A DNA stretch of 64,000 bases from contig DXCU01000091.1 in the NCBI GenBank assembly GCA_019115845.1, positions 1-64,000 on the forward strand, written 5' to 3'. The notes beneath the pieces are model-generated. The model was not told the DNA's origin. It saw nothing but the letters and a program-made list of their open reading frames with translations, and made no database searches. The stretch is from Candidatus Rubneribacter avistercoris. Its GTDB lineage: Bacteria > Actinomycetota > Coriobacteriia > Coriobacteriales > Eggerthellaceae. Of this stretch, positions 1-9,085 are shown piece after piece (the first letter of the stretch is position 1; every line of letters begins with the position of its first letter). The position numbers were made by a program, and so were the translations under genes.

Positions 1-2
1 AG

Positions 3-173
3 GTGGAAGCTTGCGACAGCGTGGTGGAGTTCTACGACATGGAGCCGAACACCGCCCTCGCCGACGAGCTTGCGGCGGCGGGTATTGAAGTCCACACAGT
101 TGGCGACGCGGCCGAGCCGCACAACATCCAGCGTGCCGTCCTCACCGGCAACCTGTGCGCTCGCGCTTTGTAA
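3..173 (+). CDS. C-terminal fragment of FAD/NAD(P)-binding oxidoreductase (OYE / 2-enoate reductase type)
   Basis: Only the last 56 codons lie in the window, in frame 3, ending at TAA. The visible peptide contains GIEVHTVGDAAEPHNI followed by an RAVLTGN..ARAL ending. This is the typical C-terminal FAD-binding signature (GD.., then a helix carrying an AhxxG pattern) of the NADH:flavin oxidoreductase / 2,4-dienoyl-CoA reductase family. A similar ending can be recovered from the frameshifted gene near 40.1 kb. The partner domains, export signal and substrate lie upstream of the window and cannot be judged. A hairpin terminator follows, and a membrane LuxR regulator is the next gene. It is not in the supplied ORF track because its start is missing. 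Confidence 0.7.
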   Translation: MEACDSVVEFYDMEPNTALADELAAAGIEVHTVGDAAEPHNIQRAVLTGNLCARAL

Positions 174-197
174 GAGCCTCCTCGGTTGCGGCGTCCT

Positions 198-237
198 CGC
201 GCTCCGTCGCCCGGATTCCGAGCGACGGAGCGCGTTT
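198..237 (+). terminator. Intrinsic terminator after the oxidoreductase fragment
   Basis: A 13-bp perfect stem (CGCGCTCCGTCGC with GCGACGGAGCGCG) and an 11-nt loop, followed by TTT. It lies between the oxidoreductase stop and the next promoter. Confidence 0.75.
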
Positions 238-284
238 CCGCGCCTCGCGCGCGCCGCATGCGGCCGTTTCGGCAGGTGCGCGGT

Positions 285-292
285 GCTATAAT
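285..292 (+). promoter_or_regulatory. -10 element of the LuxR gene
   Basis: GCTATAAT about 32 bases before the chosen start codon. It is one instance of the GCTANNNT element that recurs through this window. No clear -35 is visible. Confidence 0.55.
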
Positions 293-324
293 CGCGAGGT
301 CGTACTCTTGTGGAAAGGTTCCGA

Positions 325-1734
325 ATGCCCGATGATCGCCCTGCTCTGAGCCTCCGCTTCCTCGCCTCCGGCACGTTTTTGCTAGCCTGCCTCTCCATTG
401 CGGCCTTCAGGCTCACGTTCCGCCCCGCGTTCGCGGGCGACACGGCCTTGGTCGACGTCTCGGGCGACGTCGCCGAGATCATCGCGCAGGTGTGCGCGAT
501 GATGCTGCTCACCATCCTCGAGCGTTTGTGCTCATGCACCCTGCGGCAGCTCTCCGTCGTGCTCGTCTGCGGCGCGCTGCTGCAGGCGGCGGGCTCTTTT
601 CTCGTCGTTTTCTCCCCGCTTGCCGGCACGCCGCTCGAAGGCGTGCCCTTCGCCGTCCGCGGCGTTGGCAGCGCGTCGTTCTTCCTGATGCTGGGGTGGG
701 TCCTCGGTTCCATGGCGCCGGCTCGCTCGGCGCTCTGCATAGCAGGGGGGCAGCTGCTCACCGAGATGATCGCGCTGGCCCAAGGCGCCCTTCCCGATAC
801 GGCGGCCATCGCGTCGCTGTGCTTTTACCCTGTCGTCGGGATGGTCTGCCTGCTGCTCGTGCTGCGCAGGCAGCCGCTGTCCGCCGACGATGGCCGCCCT
901 CCGCAGCTCGGGCTTCGCTCGGGCACCGTGGTGGAAAGCGCGTGCCTTCTGGCGATATGCGCCACGTCGAAGACGGTCCTGGCCCTGTTCGAACCTCCCT
1001 TCCTCGCCGACGGGGACCGGCTCTACTCGCTCTCCATCACCGTCATGTGCCTGATCGTGTTTCTTGCGTATGTTGTTTGGCTCTACGTTTTGAAGCGGCG
1101 GGATCCGGATCGGCTGTGGCCCTTCCTCATGCTTATCGTGTTCGGCGGCCTGTTCGCGTGCTCCTCGCTTTTCCTCATGGTGCCCGATTTCGCCTTTTCG
1201 CTGCTCAAGGCAACTCAGAGGATGATCATGCTTTTCTCCTGGGTGTTTTTGGCAAGCGTCATCTACCAACGGGGCCTGCCTGCCGTCCCTGTTTTCTGCC
1301 TAGGCCAGCTGGCCTTTTCGCAGGCGCCTTACCTGGTTGCGAACTTCATCAAGATCAACGGCTTGCAAGTTGATTCCGCCAACCAGGACGCGACCATCGT
1401 GGTTGCGACCGTGGTTTTGGCCTTGGCGGTGCTGGTCGGGGTGCTCGCGGTGGTGTCGAAGGGCAGCGCGGACCAGGCGCCCGTCGAGCGCCGGCTGTCG
1501 GCCGAGGAAGCGCTGCGGCAGTCGGTTGACGCGCTTGCCCGGACCTACGGGCTGTCCGAGCGCGAGGCCGAGGTAGCGTTGCTGGTGGCGAAGGGCTACA
1601 CGCTCAGCGCGTGCGGCGAGGTGCTGCATATCTCGCTGAACACCGTGCGGGTCCATTCCCGCAACCTTTACAAGAAGCTGGACATCCACAAGAAGAGCGA
1701 CTTGCTGCGTCTGATAGAGGGGAGGGACGCGTAG
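325..1734 (+). CDS. Membrane-anchored LuxR-family transcriptional regulator
   Basis: The 469-aa protein begins with roughly 390 residues of strongly hydrophobic sequence forming many predicted transmembrane segments. It ends in a LuxR/GerE helix-turn-helix (YGLSEREAEVALLVAKGYT, then NTVRVHSRNLYKKLDI). This architecture, a polytopic membrane sensor fused to a C-terminal LuxR domain, is abundant in Eggerthellaceae. I chose ATG 325 rather than GTG 310 because GGAAAGG sits 6 nt upstream of it. It follows a flavin oxidoreductase gene, paralleling the second membrane LuxR near 39 kb, so a redox enzyme gene is a plausible target. That link is inference from position; the ligand is unknown. Confidence 0.85.
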   Translation: MPDDRPALSLRFLASGTFLLACLSIAAFRLTFRPAFAGDTALVDVSGDVAEIIAQVCAMMLLTILERLCSCTLRQLSVVLVCGALLQAAGSFLVVFSPLAGTPLEGVPFAVRGVGSASFFLMLGWVLGSMAPARSALCIAGGQLLTEMIALAQGALPDTAAIASLCFYPVVGMVCLLLVLRRQPLSADDGRPPQLGLRSGTVVESACLLAICATSKTVLALFEPPFLADGDRLYSLSITVMCLIVFLAYVVWLYVLKRRDPDRLWPFLMLIVFGGLFACSSLFLMVPDFAFSLLKATQRMIMLFSWVFLASVIYQRGLPAVPVFCLGQLAFSQAPYLVANFIKINGLQVDSANQDATIVVATVVLALAVLVGVLAVVSKGSADQAPVERRLSAEEALRQSVDALARTYGLSEREAEVALLVAKGYTLSACGEVLHISLNTVRVHSRNLYKKLDIHKKSDLLRLIEGRDA

Positions 1735-1854
1735 GACGGGCGCGGGCGGGCATCACGCCGTCCATCCCGGCCGCAAGCGGTGGATGCCGGGCGGGCTGCG
1801 GTCGGAGGCGGCCAGACGCAACCGCGCCGGGTTGAAATCGTCGGAGGCGGCGCC

Positions 1855-3474
1855 TTACTCGTCGTCCCCGCTGTCCTCCGCGTCGGCATCCGGGCGCTTG
1901 AAGGCCCGTCCCATCTCGTCCAGGCGACGGCGGTGCTCGCGCACGACGCGCTGCGCGATGCGAAGCCGTCGTTCCTGCGCAGACGCGAAAAGCGGGCCGT
2001 CGCCGTCGGGGTCGGCGTCGGCGGCCAGGTCGTGGCGGGACATCTCCTGGGCAGCCAGGTCAAGCGCTTCGTCGATGGCGCGCTTGCGGGCGCTGCGGCG
2101 CTGCAGCAGCGCGGCGCGGTCCTGCCATGCCTCGTCCTCGCTTTCGGCTTCTGCGCCTTTGCGCCCCCTGCGCCTTTCCGCCAGGCGCTCGAGCGCCTCC
2201 TGGCGGGCCAACATCCGCTCCAGCTCCCAGTGCTCGCGCAGGATGTCGCCGATGTCGCGCGGGTTGTGGCTGATCTCGCGCACGGCTTGGATGGGCCGCG
2301 CGTCGGCGACGCGGTAGGTGACGGAGGCGAGCAGCGGCATGAGGAACACGGTGATGGCCCCGGCGGCCACCATCACGCTGGCCGTGGCCTGCTCCATGGC
2401 CCCGGAGCTGACGGCCACCGAGGTCACCGCCACTATGAGGGGCAGCGCCGTGGTGCAGTACAGCGCCACCGTCAGGCGGTTGTGCGAGGACATGTCGCGC
2501 GTTCCCTTGCCGGTGGACAGGGCCGCGTAGATGGGCACCGCGCGCGCGATCAGCAGCATGAGGATGAACCCGACCAGCAGAAGCGGCTGGGCGAACACGG
2601 CCGACAGGTCTATCTTCGCGCCCGACACGACGAAGAACACGGGGATGAGGAATCCGTAGGCCGCTCCGTCGAGCTTCGCCTCCAGGTTGCGGTCGCCCTC
2701 GGGGATGACGTAGCGCAGCACGAAGCCGGCGGCGAAGGCGCCCAGCACGATGTCCAGATCGAACACGGCCGAGAGCGTGACCAGGCCCACGAGCAGAAGC
2801 ACGGTCGTGCGCATCATGGTTTGGGAGGTGGTGTCGGCGTTGGCGGACAGGAAGCGGTAGAGCCTGTGCCCCGCCTTCTTCGCCTTGGCGGGCACTACCG
2901 CCACCACTGCGCACAATGCGATGAACGCCAGCAGGATGAGGACGGTCTTCCATTCCGCCCGCGAGGAGAGCAGAAGGGCCATGGCGAGCACGGGGCACAG
3001 CTCGCCCCAGGTCCCGTAGGCCAAGGTGGATTCCCCCACGCGCGTCTCCATGAGGCCGCGCTCCTTCAGGATGGGCATGAGGGTGCCCAGCGCCGTGGTG
3101 GTGAGCACGAGCGCCATGATGACGGCGTCCACGTGCGTCTCGCCGATACCCGGGGCCACCCGCATGACGGCGAACGCGGCGACGAACGAGACCACCCACG
3201 TGGCCAGCCCCCGCTTGCCTTGCGAGCCGGTGAGGCTCTTCGGGTTTATCTCGTAGCCGGCCAGCAGGAACAAAAAGGCCAGCCCCAGGTCGGAGAGGAG
3301 CAGCACCGAGTCGGTCAGCTGGACGGCTTCTGCCAGGTAGGGGCCGAGCAGGGATCCGGCGATGAGCAGGAACACCGTCTCGGGGATGAGCTTGTTGGGA
3401 ACGAGTTTCGCCACGATGGGGCTGGCCGCCGCGACAAGCGCGATGACGGCGAGCGAGACGAGGTCGGCGGTCAT
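1855..3474 (-). CDS. Cation:proton antiporter, CPA2 (KefB-like) family
   Basis: The 539-aa protein has about 385 residues of hydrophobic segments with CPA2-type motifs ([43 protein letters not shown]). A charged tail of roughly 150 residues, rich in Glu, Arg and Asp and probably helical and cytoplasmic, follows. CPA2 proteins exchange Na+ or K+ for protons across the inner membrane. There is no recognisable TrkA-N/RCK domain in the tail, so nucleotide gating of the KefB kind is not supported. The gene is convergent with the LuxR gene and divergent from the YbjQ-family gene. Ion specificity cannot be told from sequence. Confidence 0.85.
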   Translation of the reverse strand: MTADLVSLAVIALVAAASPIVAKLVPNKLIPETVFLLIAGSLLGPYLAEAVQLTDSVLLLSDLGLAFLFLLAGYEINPKSLTGSQGKRGLATWVVSFVAAFAVMRVAPGIGETHVDAVIMALVLTTTALGTLMPILKERGLMETRVGESTLAYGTWGELCPVLAMALLLSSRAEWKTVLILLAFIALCAVVAVVPAKAKKAGHRLYRFLSANADTTSQTMMRTTVLLLVGLVTLSAVFDLDIVLGAFAAGFVLRYVIPEGDRNLEAKLDGAAYGFLIPVFFVVSGAKIDLSAVFAQPLLLVGFILMLLIARAVPIYAALSTGKGTRDMSSHNRLTVALYCTTALPLIVAVTSVAVSSGAMEQATASVMVAAGAITVFLMPLLASVTYRVADARPIQAVREISHNPRDIGDILREHWELERMLARQEALERLAERRRGRKGAEAESEDEAWQDRAALLQRRSARKRAIDEALDLAAQEMSRHDLAADADPDGDGPLFASAQERRLRIAQRVVREHRRRLDEMGRAFKRPDADAEDSGDDE

Positions 3475-3521
3475 GGGGTCCTTTCGATGCGGTTTTCGCG
3501 TCCTTGCTGATGGGCGGTGAT

Positions 3522-3527
3522 ATTCTA
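3522..3527 (-). promoter_or_regulatory. -10 element for the antiporter
   Basis: Reads TAGAAT on the minus strand, about 50 bases upstream of the antiporter ATG. The divergent YbjQ-family gene lies on the other side. Confidence 0.45.
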
Positions 3528-3656
3528 CACCTTTGCCATCAGGCGCGCCGTATGGCCCACACTTTCCGCACGCTCTTGCGCCACGCGTCCTGCGCGCCCT
3601 TCGGGCATGGTATCCTGCAACCGCCGCGCATCTTCAGGAGAAAGGAGCAACCCCCC

Positions 3657-3980
3657 ATGATCGTCACCACCACGAACTCCGTCGACGGCTACCGCGTGTC
3701 CGGCTACTACGGCATCGTGTTCGGCGAGGTGATCACCGGCATCAACTTCCTGCGCGACCTCGGCGCGGGTATCCGCAACTTCGTCGGAGGCCGCAGCGAG
3801 GGCTACGAGCAGGAGCTTTTGCAGGCGCGCACCGAGGCGCTGCAGGAGCTTGAGCAGCGTGCGGCGTCGATGGGCGCGCATGCCGTCATCGGCGTCGACC
3901 TTGATTACGAGGTGCTCGGCCAGGGCAACATGCTCATGGTCACCGCCTCCGGCACCGCCGTCACGCTCGAACAGGCGTAA
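3657..3980 (+). CDS. YbjQ/UPF0145 family heavy-metal-binding-domain protein
   Basis: The 107-aa protein matches the YbjQ family: a core of the type [21 protein letters not shown], followed by a helix-rich [25 protein letters not shown] section. The family forms small pentameric cytoplasmic proteins of unsettled function. I trimmed the ORF start to ATG 3657 because AGGAGAAAGGAG lies just upstream and the family has no N-terminal extension. It is a single gene between divergent and convergent neighbours. Confidence 0.85.
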   Translation: MIVTTTNSVDGYRVSGYYGIVFGEVITGINFLRDLGAGIRNFVGGRSEGYEQELLQARTEALQELEQRAASMGAHAVIGVDLDYEVLGQGNMLMVTASGTAVTLEQA

Positions 3981-4028
3981 GGGGGCTTTCCGCAGGGTCG
4001 CGGGCGGCCCTTTCCGCTTTGGGCCGGC

Positions 4029-4997
4029 TCAGCGTTCAAGGTAGGCGCTAAGGGCCGGCCAGGCGCGGGCGGCTTCGGCGTATCCCTGCTCGTACAGGGC
4101 GAAGAGCTTCTCCGGGTCCTTCTCCATGCTGGCCACGGTCACGGGCTTGGGCGGGCGGATGACGAAGGCCCTGCCCGCATCGTGCAGGCGCGGGAGCATG
4201 CGGTAGACGCGGTTGTACTCGTAGTGGCGGTGTTGGAGGCGCTCCAGGTAGTGCGGGTAGGCGGCGTAGCGCTGGCGCATCAGCGCCATCAGCTTGTCGG
4301 GCCCTTTCTTGTAATCGGATGCCTGGGTGAGCACCACGATGTGCTTTTCGGCGCCGGTGAGCAGGGAGTAGAGGATGGGCACGCTGTCGCAGGTTCCGCC
4401 GTCCAGAAGGCTCTTGCCGTCCGCCTCCACGATCTGGCTGACAAGCGGCATGGACGACGACGCGATGAGGTAGGGCAGGTCGGCGCGCGCGTCGGAAAAC
4501 TCGTGGTAGTCGGCCTCGCCGGTCTCGAGGTTGCTGGCCACGGTGACCAGGCGCATGGGGGAGGCGTCGAACGCGGCGTAGTTGAACGGCTCCAGGCGGT
4601 TCGGTATCTCGTCGAAGGCGAACTCGCGTCCGCAGGCGTTGCCGGTGCGCACGAAGCTTTTGAGCGACAGGTAGCGCCAGTCCGCGCAGTACTTCGTGTT
4701 GAGGTAGCAGCTGCGCCCGTCCTCGCCGGCCACGTAGTTGTAGCCGCAGAGCGCCCCCGCGCTCACGCCGACGACGCGTTCGCAGAACAGTCCCCGGTCG
4801 GAAAAGAAGTCGAGCACGCCGGCCGTGAACTGCCCGCGCATGGCCCCGCCCTCCAGAACCAGGTTGGCGGCCGTGACGGCGTGCCCGCGCCAGGCGGGTT
4901 CGTGGAGAGGGGTCCCGGGCGCCGCCGGGTTTTCGCCGTCGGGCGCGGCGCCGTGCGGGCCGCCGTCCGCGCGGCGCGCGAGGGGTTCTTGGCTCAT
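4029..4997 (-). CDS. Patatin-like phospholipase family protein
   Basis: The 322-aa protein carries the complete patatin catalytic set: oxyanion-hole glycines (LEGGAMRGQ, residues 48-56), nucleophile elbow GVSAG (Ser79) and the Asp of the dyad in DGG (Asp199). No signal peptide is seen. An N-terminal stretch of about 40 residues rich in Gly, Pro and Ala precedes the domain. The family hydrolyses acyl esters of phospholipids; bacterial YjjU/RssA-type members are cytoplasmic. AAAGGA precedes the ATG. It is monocistronic, tail-to-tail with the YbjQ-family gene and divergent from trxA. Confidence 0.88.
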   Translation of the reverse strand: MSQEPLARRADGGPHGAAPDGENPAAPGTPLHEPAWRGHAVTAANLVLEGGAMRGQFTAGVLDFFSDRGLFCERVVGVSAGALCGYNYVAGEDGRSCYLNTKYCADWRYLSLKSFVRTGNACGREFAFDEIPNRLEPFNYAAFDASPMRLVTVASNLETGEADYHEFSDARADLPYLIASSSMPLVSQIVEADGKSLLDGGTCDSVPILYSLLTGAEKHIVVLTQASDYKKGPDKLMALMRQRYAAYPHYLERLQHRHYEYNRVYRMLPRLHDAGRAFVIRPPKPVTVASMEKDPEKLFALYEQGYAEAARAWPALSAYLER

Positions 4998-5024
4998 GCG
5001 TGATCCTTTCCGTTGTCGCGAACC

Positions 5025-5030
5025 ATTATA
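5025..5030 (-). promoter_or_regulatory. -10 element for the patatin gene
   Basis: The minus strand reads GGCGCTATAATGG, a close match to the recurrent element of this window. It lies about 27 nt upstream of the ATG. Confidence 0.6.
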
Positions 5031-5113
5031 GCGCCTTGATGCCGACGCGACCGGGCGCCGTTCGCGGCCGGATGTGTCGGCTTTCCCTAAAAATCATCCC
5101 CGATCGGTAACAT

Positions 5114-5145
5114 TTGATGCAAAAAGGCGGCAGGGCGAGTACAAT
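5114..5145 (+). promoter_or_regulatory. Candidate trxA promoter
   Basis: TACAAT at 5140-5145, with TTGATG at 5114-5119 as a possible -35. The 20-nt spacing is long, so the -35 is doubtful. It lies about 100 nt before trxA in an unusually A-rich stretch. Confidence 0.4.
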
Positions 5146-5244
5146 GCAGTGAAACCGAAAAGGGCCCCTCGGGGGGCCGCACGAGACGGCGCGCCGCGCA
5201 GGCGGCCGCGCCGGGAAGACCAGCAACCAAGGAGGCTTTCAATC

Positions 5245-5553
5245 ATGAGCGAAGTCATATCGTCCGCAGATTTCCAGTCCAAGGTGCTCGACGCGAAAGG
5301 CCCCGTCCTCGTGGACTTCTTCGCCACGTGGTGCGGGCCGTGCAAGATGCTCGCCCCGACGCTGGACGAGGTGGCGCAGGAGGTTGCGGGCAAGGCGGCC
5401 GTCTACAAGCTGGACATCGACCAAAGCCCCGACATCGCCCAGCGCTACGGCGTGATGAGCGTGCCCACCCTCATCGTGTTCGAGGACGGGCAGGCCAAGC
5501 AGCAGGCCGTTGGCGTGCAGCCCAAGCAGGGCATCCTGGCGATGCTGGGCTGA
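5245..5553 (+). CDS. trxA: Thioredoxin
   Basis: The 102-aa protein has the WCGPCK active site (Cys30/Cys33), the cis-proline SVPTLIVF segment and the usual thioredoxin length. It reduces cytoplasmic disulfides and is recharged by thioredoxin reductase, encoded immediately downstream. The supplied ORF is over-extended; ATG 5245 follows AAGGAGG by about 9 nt and gives a standard N-terminus. A hairpin terminator separates it from trxB, which may uncouple their levels. Confidence 0.95.
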   Translation: MSEVISSADFQSKVLDAKGPVLVDFFATWCGPCKMLAPTLDEVAQEVAGKAAVYKLDIDQSPDIAQRYGVMSVPTLIVFEDGQAKQQAVGVQPKQGILAMLG

Positions 5554-5581
5554 CGTCCGGTTGCCGGAAAGCGTTGGAAGG

Positions 5582-5606
5582 GGAGGGGTCGGCGGACCCC
5601 TCCTTT
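5582..5606 (+). terminator. Hairpin between trxA and trxB
   Basis: Stem GGAGGGGTC/GACCCCTCC (9 bp) with loop GGCG, followed by TTTC. The short T-tract suggests partial termination. Confidence 0.65.
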
Positions 5607-5669
5607 CGCATGCCGCGTCCGAGGGGTGCGGCATGCGATGTTTAGGAGAGACGATCCAGGGAGGGTCCC

Positions 5670-6641
5670 ATGACTGAGAAACGCGCTGCGAACGAAACGT
5701 CCGCGGAACGCAGGGAGCCGCAGGCCGACGCCATCGACGTCGCCGTGATAGGGGCCGGCCCTGCCGGGCTGACCGCCGGACTGTACGCCGCCCGCGCCGG
5801 ATTGGACGCCGTGGTGTTCGAGCGGATAGCGCCGGGCGGCCAGCTGGCCCAGACCGAGCATATGGAGAACTACCCCGGGTTCCCCGAGGGGACGGGCGGC
5901 TTCGAGCTGGCGTTCTCCATGAAGCAGCAGGCCGACCGCTTCGGTGCGCGCAACGTGGGCGAAGAGGTGACATCGGTGGACTTCACTCAAAACCCCAAGC
6001 TTCTGACCACGGCGTTCGGCGAGTACCGGGCGAAAAGCGTCATCATCGCCACGGGTGCGCGACCGCGCAAGCTGGGGCTTGAGCTGGAGGAGGAGCTGCA
6101 GGGGCGCGGTGTGTCGTACTGCGCCACGTGCGACGGCAACTTCTTCCGCGACAAGGAGGTCATGGTGGTGGGCGGCGGCAACACGGCTGTGGGCGATGCC
6201 ATCTACCTTTCGCGCATCTGCAAGAAGGTGTACCTGGTGCACCGCCGCGACAAGCTGCGCGCCACGGCCATCTACCATAAGCGCCTCGAGGACCTGCCGA
6301 ACATCGAATTCGTGTGGAACGCGGTTCCCCGCAAGCTGATCGCCGACGAGGGGAAGCTCGCCGGCGTGCGCTTGGAGATGCTCAAAGACGGCGAGGTCCG
6401 CGACGTGGAGGTGTCGGGCCTGTTCGTGGCCGTGGGCACCGAACCCAACACCGAGTTTTTGGCCGGGGCGCTGCAGTTGGACGAGACCGGCTACATAGCC
6501 GCAGGCGAATCCGGGGCCACCGACGTGCCCGGCGTCTTCGCGGCGGGTGATGTGCGCACGAAGTTCTTGCGCCAGGTGGTGACCGCCGTGGCCGACGGGG
6601 CGGTGTGCGCGGAGGAGGCCGCGGAGTACCTGGCGGTCTAG
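5670..6641 (+). CDS. trxB: Thioredoxin-disulfide reductase
   Basis: The 323-aa FAD flavoprotein has an N-terminal GxGxxG (GAGPAG, about residue 28), the redox-active CATC (Cys151/Cys154), a second nucleotide-binding glycine motif (VVGGGNTAVGDA) and the C-terminal FAD motif GVFAAGD. It passes NADPH electrons to thioredoxin, encoded just upstream. About 20 extra N-terminal residues precede the FAD domain. The trxA-trxB order supports a shared redox function. Confidence 0.95.
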   Translation: MTEKRAANETSAERREPQADAIDVAVIGAGPAGLTAGLYAARAGLDAVVFERIAPGGQLAQTEHMENYPGFPEGTGGFELAFSMKQQADRFGARNVGEEVTSVDFTQNPKLLTTAFGEYRAKSVIIATGARPRKLGLELEEELQGRGVSYCATCDGNFFRDKEVMVVGGGNTAVGDAIYLSRICKKVYLVHRRDKLRATAIYHKRLEDLPNIEFVWNAVPRKLIADEGKLAGVRLEMLKDGEVRDVEVSGLFVAVGTEPNTEFLAGALQLDETGYIAAGESGATDVPGVFAAGDVRTKFLRQVVTAVADGAVCAEEAAEYLAV

Positions 6642-6649
6642 CCGCCGAC

Positions 6650-6713
6650 GCGGGGCCGGGAGGAGGGCGCCGCAGCGAAAACGCCGCTTTCGACCCCGAT
6701 CCCCCGGCCCCGC
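6650..6713. terminator. Nested inverted repeat between convergent trxB and MFS genes
   Basis: 11-bp arms (GCGGGGCCGGG and CCCGGCCCCGC) about 42 nt apart, enclosing a smaller CGAAA/TTTCG pair. The position between converging genes suggests a bidirectional transcription barrier. There is no T-run. Confidence 0.4.
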
Positions 6714-6777
6714 CTGCTTCGGAGCGTTCGCACCTTCGAGGCAGGCGGGCTTCGCGCTTCTTCGTCGTGCGGGTTTG

Positions 6778-8658
6778 TCAGCTTTCCATCAGCGACAGCG
6801 CTTTCATGACGTTTCTTCTGCTCAGCGTCCCCACAAGCTTGCCGTCCGACACCACAGGCACCTTCTTGATGCGCTTTTCCGCGAGCGTGCGGAACGCGTC
6901 CTCGGCGCGGTCGCCGGCCTCCACGGAGACGACCGACTTCGTGGCCAGGCGCATGACGCCCATGTCCGCCACCGTGTCGATGCGCTCGCGCAGGCTGGCG
7001 GACTCCAGCTGCACCACATAGACCGCTCCGTCGGCGCGCGAGGAATCATGCCGCGCGAGGCATTTCAGGATGTCGCCGTCTGAAAGGAAGCCCGCGAGCG
7101 ATCCGTCGTCGCCCACGATGGGCAGCCCGCTCGTCTCGGTCCGCTGCATGATGGCGACGGCGTCTCGGACACGGTCGCGCGTGCCGAGCGTGGCGGGCTT
7201 GGGGTTCATGAGGTCGGACACGAGCCAAGGGCGCTCGACGCCCGGGACCTGCCCGGCCGCGCGGGATTCGTCGCGCGCCGGCTTTCTGTCCCGCACGAGC
7301 GCCGCGATGAGCGCGCAGATGATGGCGGCGAGCGCCAGGATCCCCAGGAACGCCAGATGACAGCCGGCGAAGGAGTGCTGGGCGCTTCCCGCAGGCGCGG
7401 CGGTGAGCAGCCCGGCCAGCGCCGTCAGGCTGACGACGAAGGCGGTGCCAAGCGACCCGCCCACCTGCTCCATGGTGGCGACGATGGCGTTTCCATGGGG
7501 CAGCGACGAGTTGGGAAGCGAGTTGATGCCCCAGGTGTTCAGCGGCGTGATGAGCGCCTGCAGGCCCACGCACACCACGGTGTAGGCGACGCACGCGGCC
7601 GCGAGCGGGGACGATTCCCCCAGCAGCGCATAGCCGGCGGTGCCGATCACCAGCGCGAAGGCGCCGACGAGCGCGATGCCGCGCACTCCGCGGCGGTCGA
7701 ACAGCCGGCCGGCCGCCAGGCCGCACACCGCGCCCACCAGCGCGCCGGGGAGCATGGCCAGCCCCGATAAGGTGGCGCTGGCGCCCAGGGCGTTTTGCAC
7801 GTAAAGCGGGAACACCACGCTGCCGCCGATGAGCACGCCGTAGAGCAGGGTGACGATGGCGGCCAGGGTGGCGAACTCGCGGTGCTTGAGCACGCGCACC
7901 TGCAGCATGGGGTGCTCAAGGCGCGTCTGCCGTCGGACGAACAGCGCGAGCACGCCCAGCCCGGCCAGCATGAGCAGGGCGGGGATCCAGGGGGCGTCGC
8001 TTGAGGTGGAGGTGGACAGGCCGTAGAGCAGGCTCACCATTCCCACGAGCAGAAGCGCGGCGGACGGTGCGTCGAAGGAGGTGCGGTCGAACCCTTCGAA
8101 GTTTTTGAGGGACAGCGCACTTGCGATCACCACCCCCACCGCCAAGACGGTGACCAGCATGAACAACGCGCGCCAGCCGATGTTGTCCACCAGCACGCCC
8201 GAGAGCGAGGGCCCCACGGCGGGCGCGAAGCTGATGATGAGCCCGATGACCCCCATGGCCCCGCCGCGCCTCTCCCGCGGGAAGATGAGCAGGATGAGCG
8301 TGAACACGAGCGGCATGACCACGCCGGTGGCGCACGCCTGCAGGATGCGGCCCATAAGCAGGAAGGCGAAGCTGGGCGACATAGCGCACAGGGCCGATCC
8401 GAGCGCGAACAGCGCGATGCCGCCCACGTAGAGCCGCCGCGACGAGAACCGTCCCAGCAGGTAGGCGTTCAGAGGGATGACGACGGCCTCCACCAGCGAG
8501 TAGCCGCTCGTCAGCCACTGCGCGGTGGTGGCTTCAATGGAGAGGTGGTCCATGATGGTGGGCAGGGCCGGGGTGAGCAGCGTCTGGTTGAGCACCGCCA
8601 GAAGCGCCCCCACCAAAAGGACCGCCACCATCGTCAGCTGCCCTCGCGTGAGTCCCAT
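6778..8658 (-). CDS. MFS drug-efflux transporter (DHA2 type) with C-terminal tandem CBS domains
   Basis: The 626-aa product (start trimmed to the ATG preceded by AAAGGA; the 782-aa ORF runs into non-coding sequence) begins with a 14-TM-like DHA2 permease (LNQTLLTPALPTIMDHL, TAQWLTSGYSLVEAV, GRILQACATGVVMPLVF). From about residue 480 come two CBS motifs (SDLMNPKPATLGTRDRV..., then TKSVVSVEAGDRAEDAF...). The permease part suggests proton-driven export of drugs or amphiphiles at the cytoplasmic membrane. CBS pairs usually bind adenine nucleotides, so nucleotide-controlled efflux is an attractive inference. The fusion is unusual for DHA2 proteins. Confidence 0.85.
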   Translation of the reverse strand: MGLTRGQLTMVAVLLVGALLAVLNQTLLTPALPTIMDHLSIEATTAQWLTSGYSLVEAVVIPLNAYLLGRFSSRRLYVGGIALFALGSALCAMSPSFAFLLMGRILQACATGVVMPLVFTLILLIFPRERRGGAMGVIGLIISFAPAVGPSLSGVLVDNIGWRALFMLVTVLAVGVVIASALSLKNFEGFDRTSFDAPSAALLLVGMVSLLYGLSTSTSSDAPWIPALLMLAGLGVLALFVRRQTRLEHPMLQVRVLKHREFATLAAIVTLLYGVLIGGSVVFPLYVQNALGASATLSGLAMLPGALVGAVCGLAAGRLFDRRGVRGIALVGAFALVIGTAGYALLGESSPLAAACVAYTVVCVGLQALITPLNTWGINSLPNSSLPHGNAIVATMEQVGGSLGTAFVVSLTALAGLLTAAPAGSAQHSFAGCHLAFLGILALAAIICALIAALVRDRKPARDESRAAGQVPGVERPWLVSDLMNPKPATLGTRDRVRDAVAIMQRTETSGLPIVGDDGSLAGFLSDGDILKCLARHDSSRADGAVYVVQLESASLRERIDTVADMGVMRLATKSVVSVEAGDRAEDAFRTLAEKRIKKVPVVSDGKLVGTLSRRNVMKALSLMES

Positions 8659-9085
8659 GCGGTTCCGTCCTTTCTTTCCAATAAAAAAGCCGGGCAAGGG
8701 CGGGCGTGTTCGGCCTGCGCCTTGTCCAGCTCGCCGCCTCCGTGCAGGCGGATCGTCCTTCGAGCAAACCATTGCATTTTCCACAAGCGCCCCTGCAAGG
8801 TCAAGGAGGGGAGTGGCCGACGGCCCTCGAATCCGGACAAACTGCATTCCCGGGTTCGGGCTGCTGCGAAACGAGCCGGCCGGGGCGACGCAGCCTGCAC
8901 GCGCACCGGCATTCAACCGCGCGCCGCGCGCCGGCTGCCTTGGGGTGCTGCACGGCCGTCGGCTATCTGGTATCATGGCACGGTTACGGTGGATGCCGTC
9001 CTGCTTTGCCCAGTGAAACGGCATCCGCTTCGCCGCCCGCGGGCGGCCCGCCCACACGACCACGTCACGAAGGACAGCACGAACC
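8659..9085. other. Divergent intergenic region between MFS-CBS and prfA
   Basis: 427 bases without a credible gene; the long ORFs crossing it are shadows or over-extensions. It holds a TATCAT -10 candidate for prfA and, on the minus strand, TTGACC about 18 nt from an A-rich AAAATG as a possible MFS promoter. I see no riboswitch or clear operator. Confidence 0.5.
8971..8976 (+). promoter_or_regulatory. -10 candidate for prfA
   Basis: TATCAT, preceded by GG and followed by GG, about 110 nt before prfA. No convincing -35 is visible. Confidence 0.4.

Noticed and set aside
1780-3510. 576-aa plus-strand ORF opposite the antiporter
   Set aside because: Rich in His, Gly, Arg and Gln as expected of an antisense frame; the antiporter on the minus strand has transmembrane motifs.
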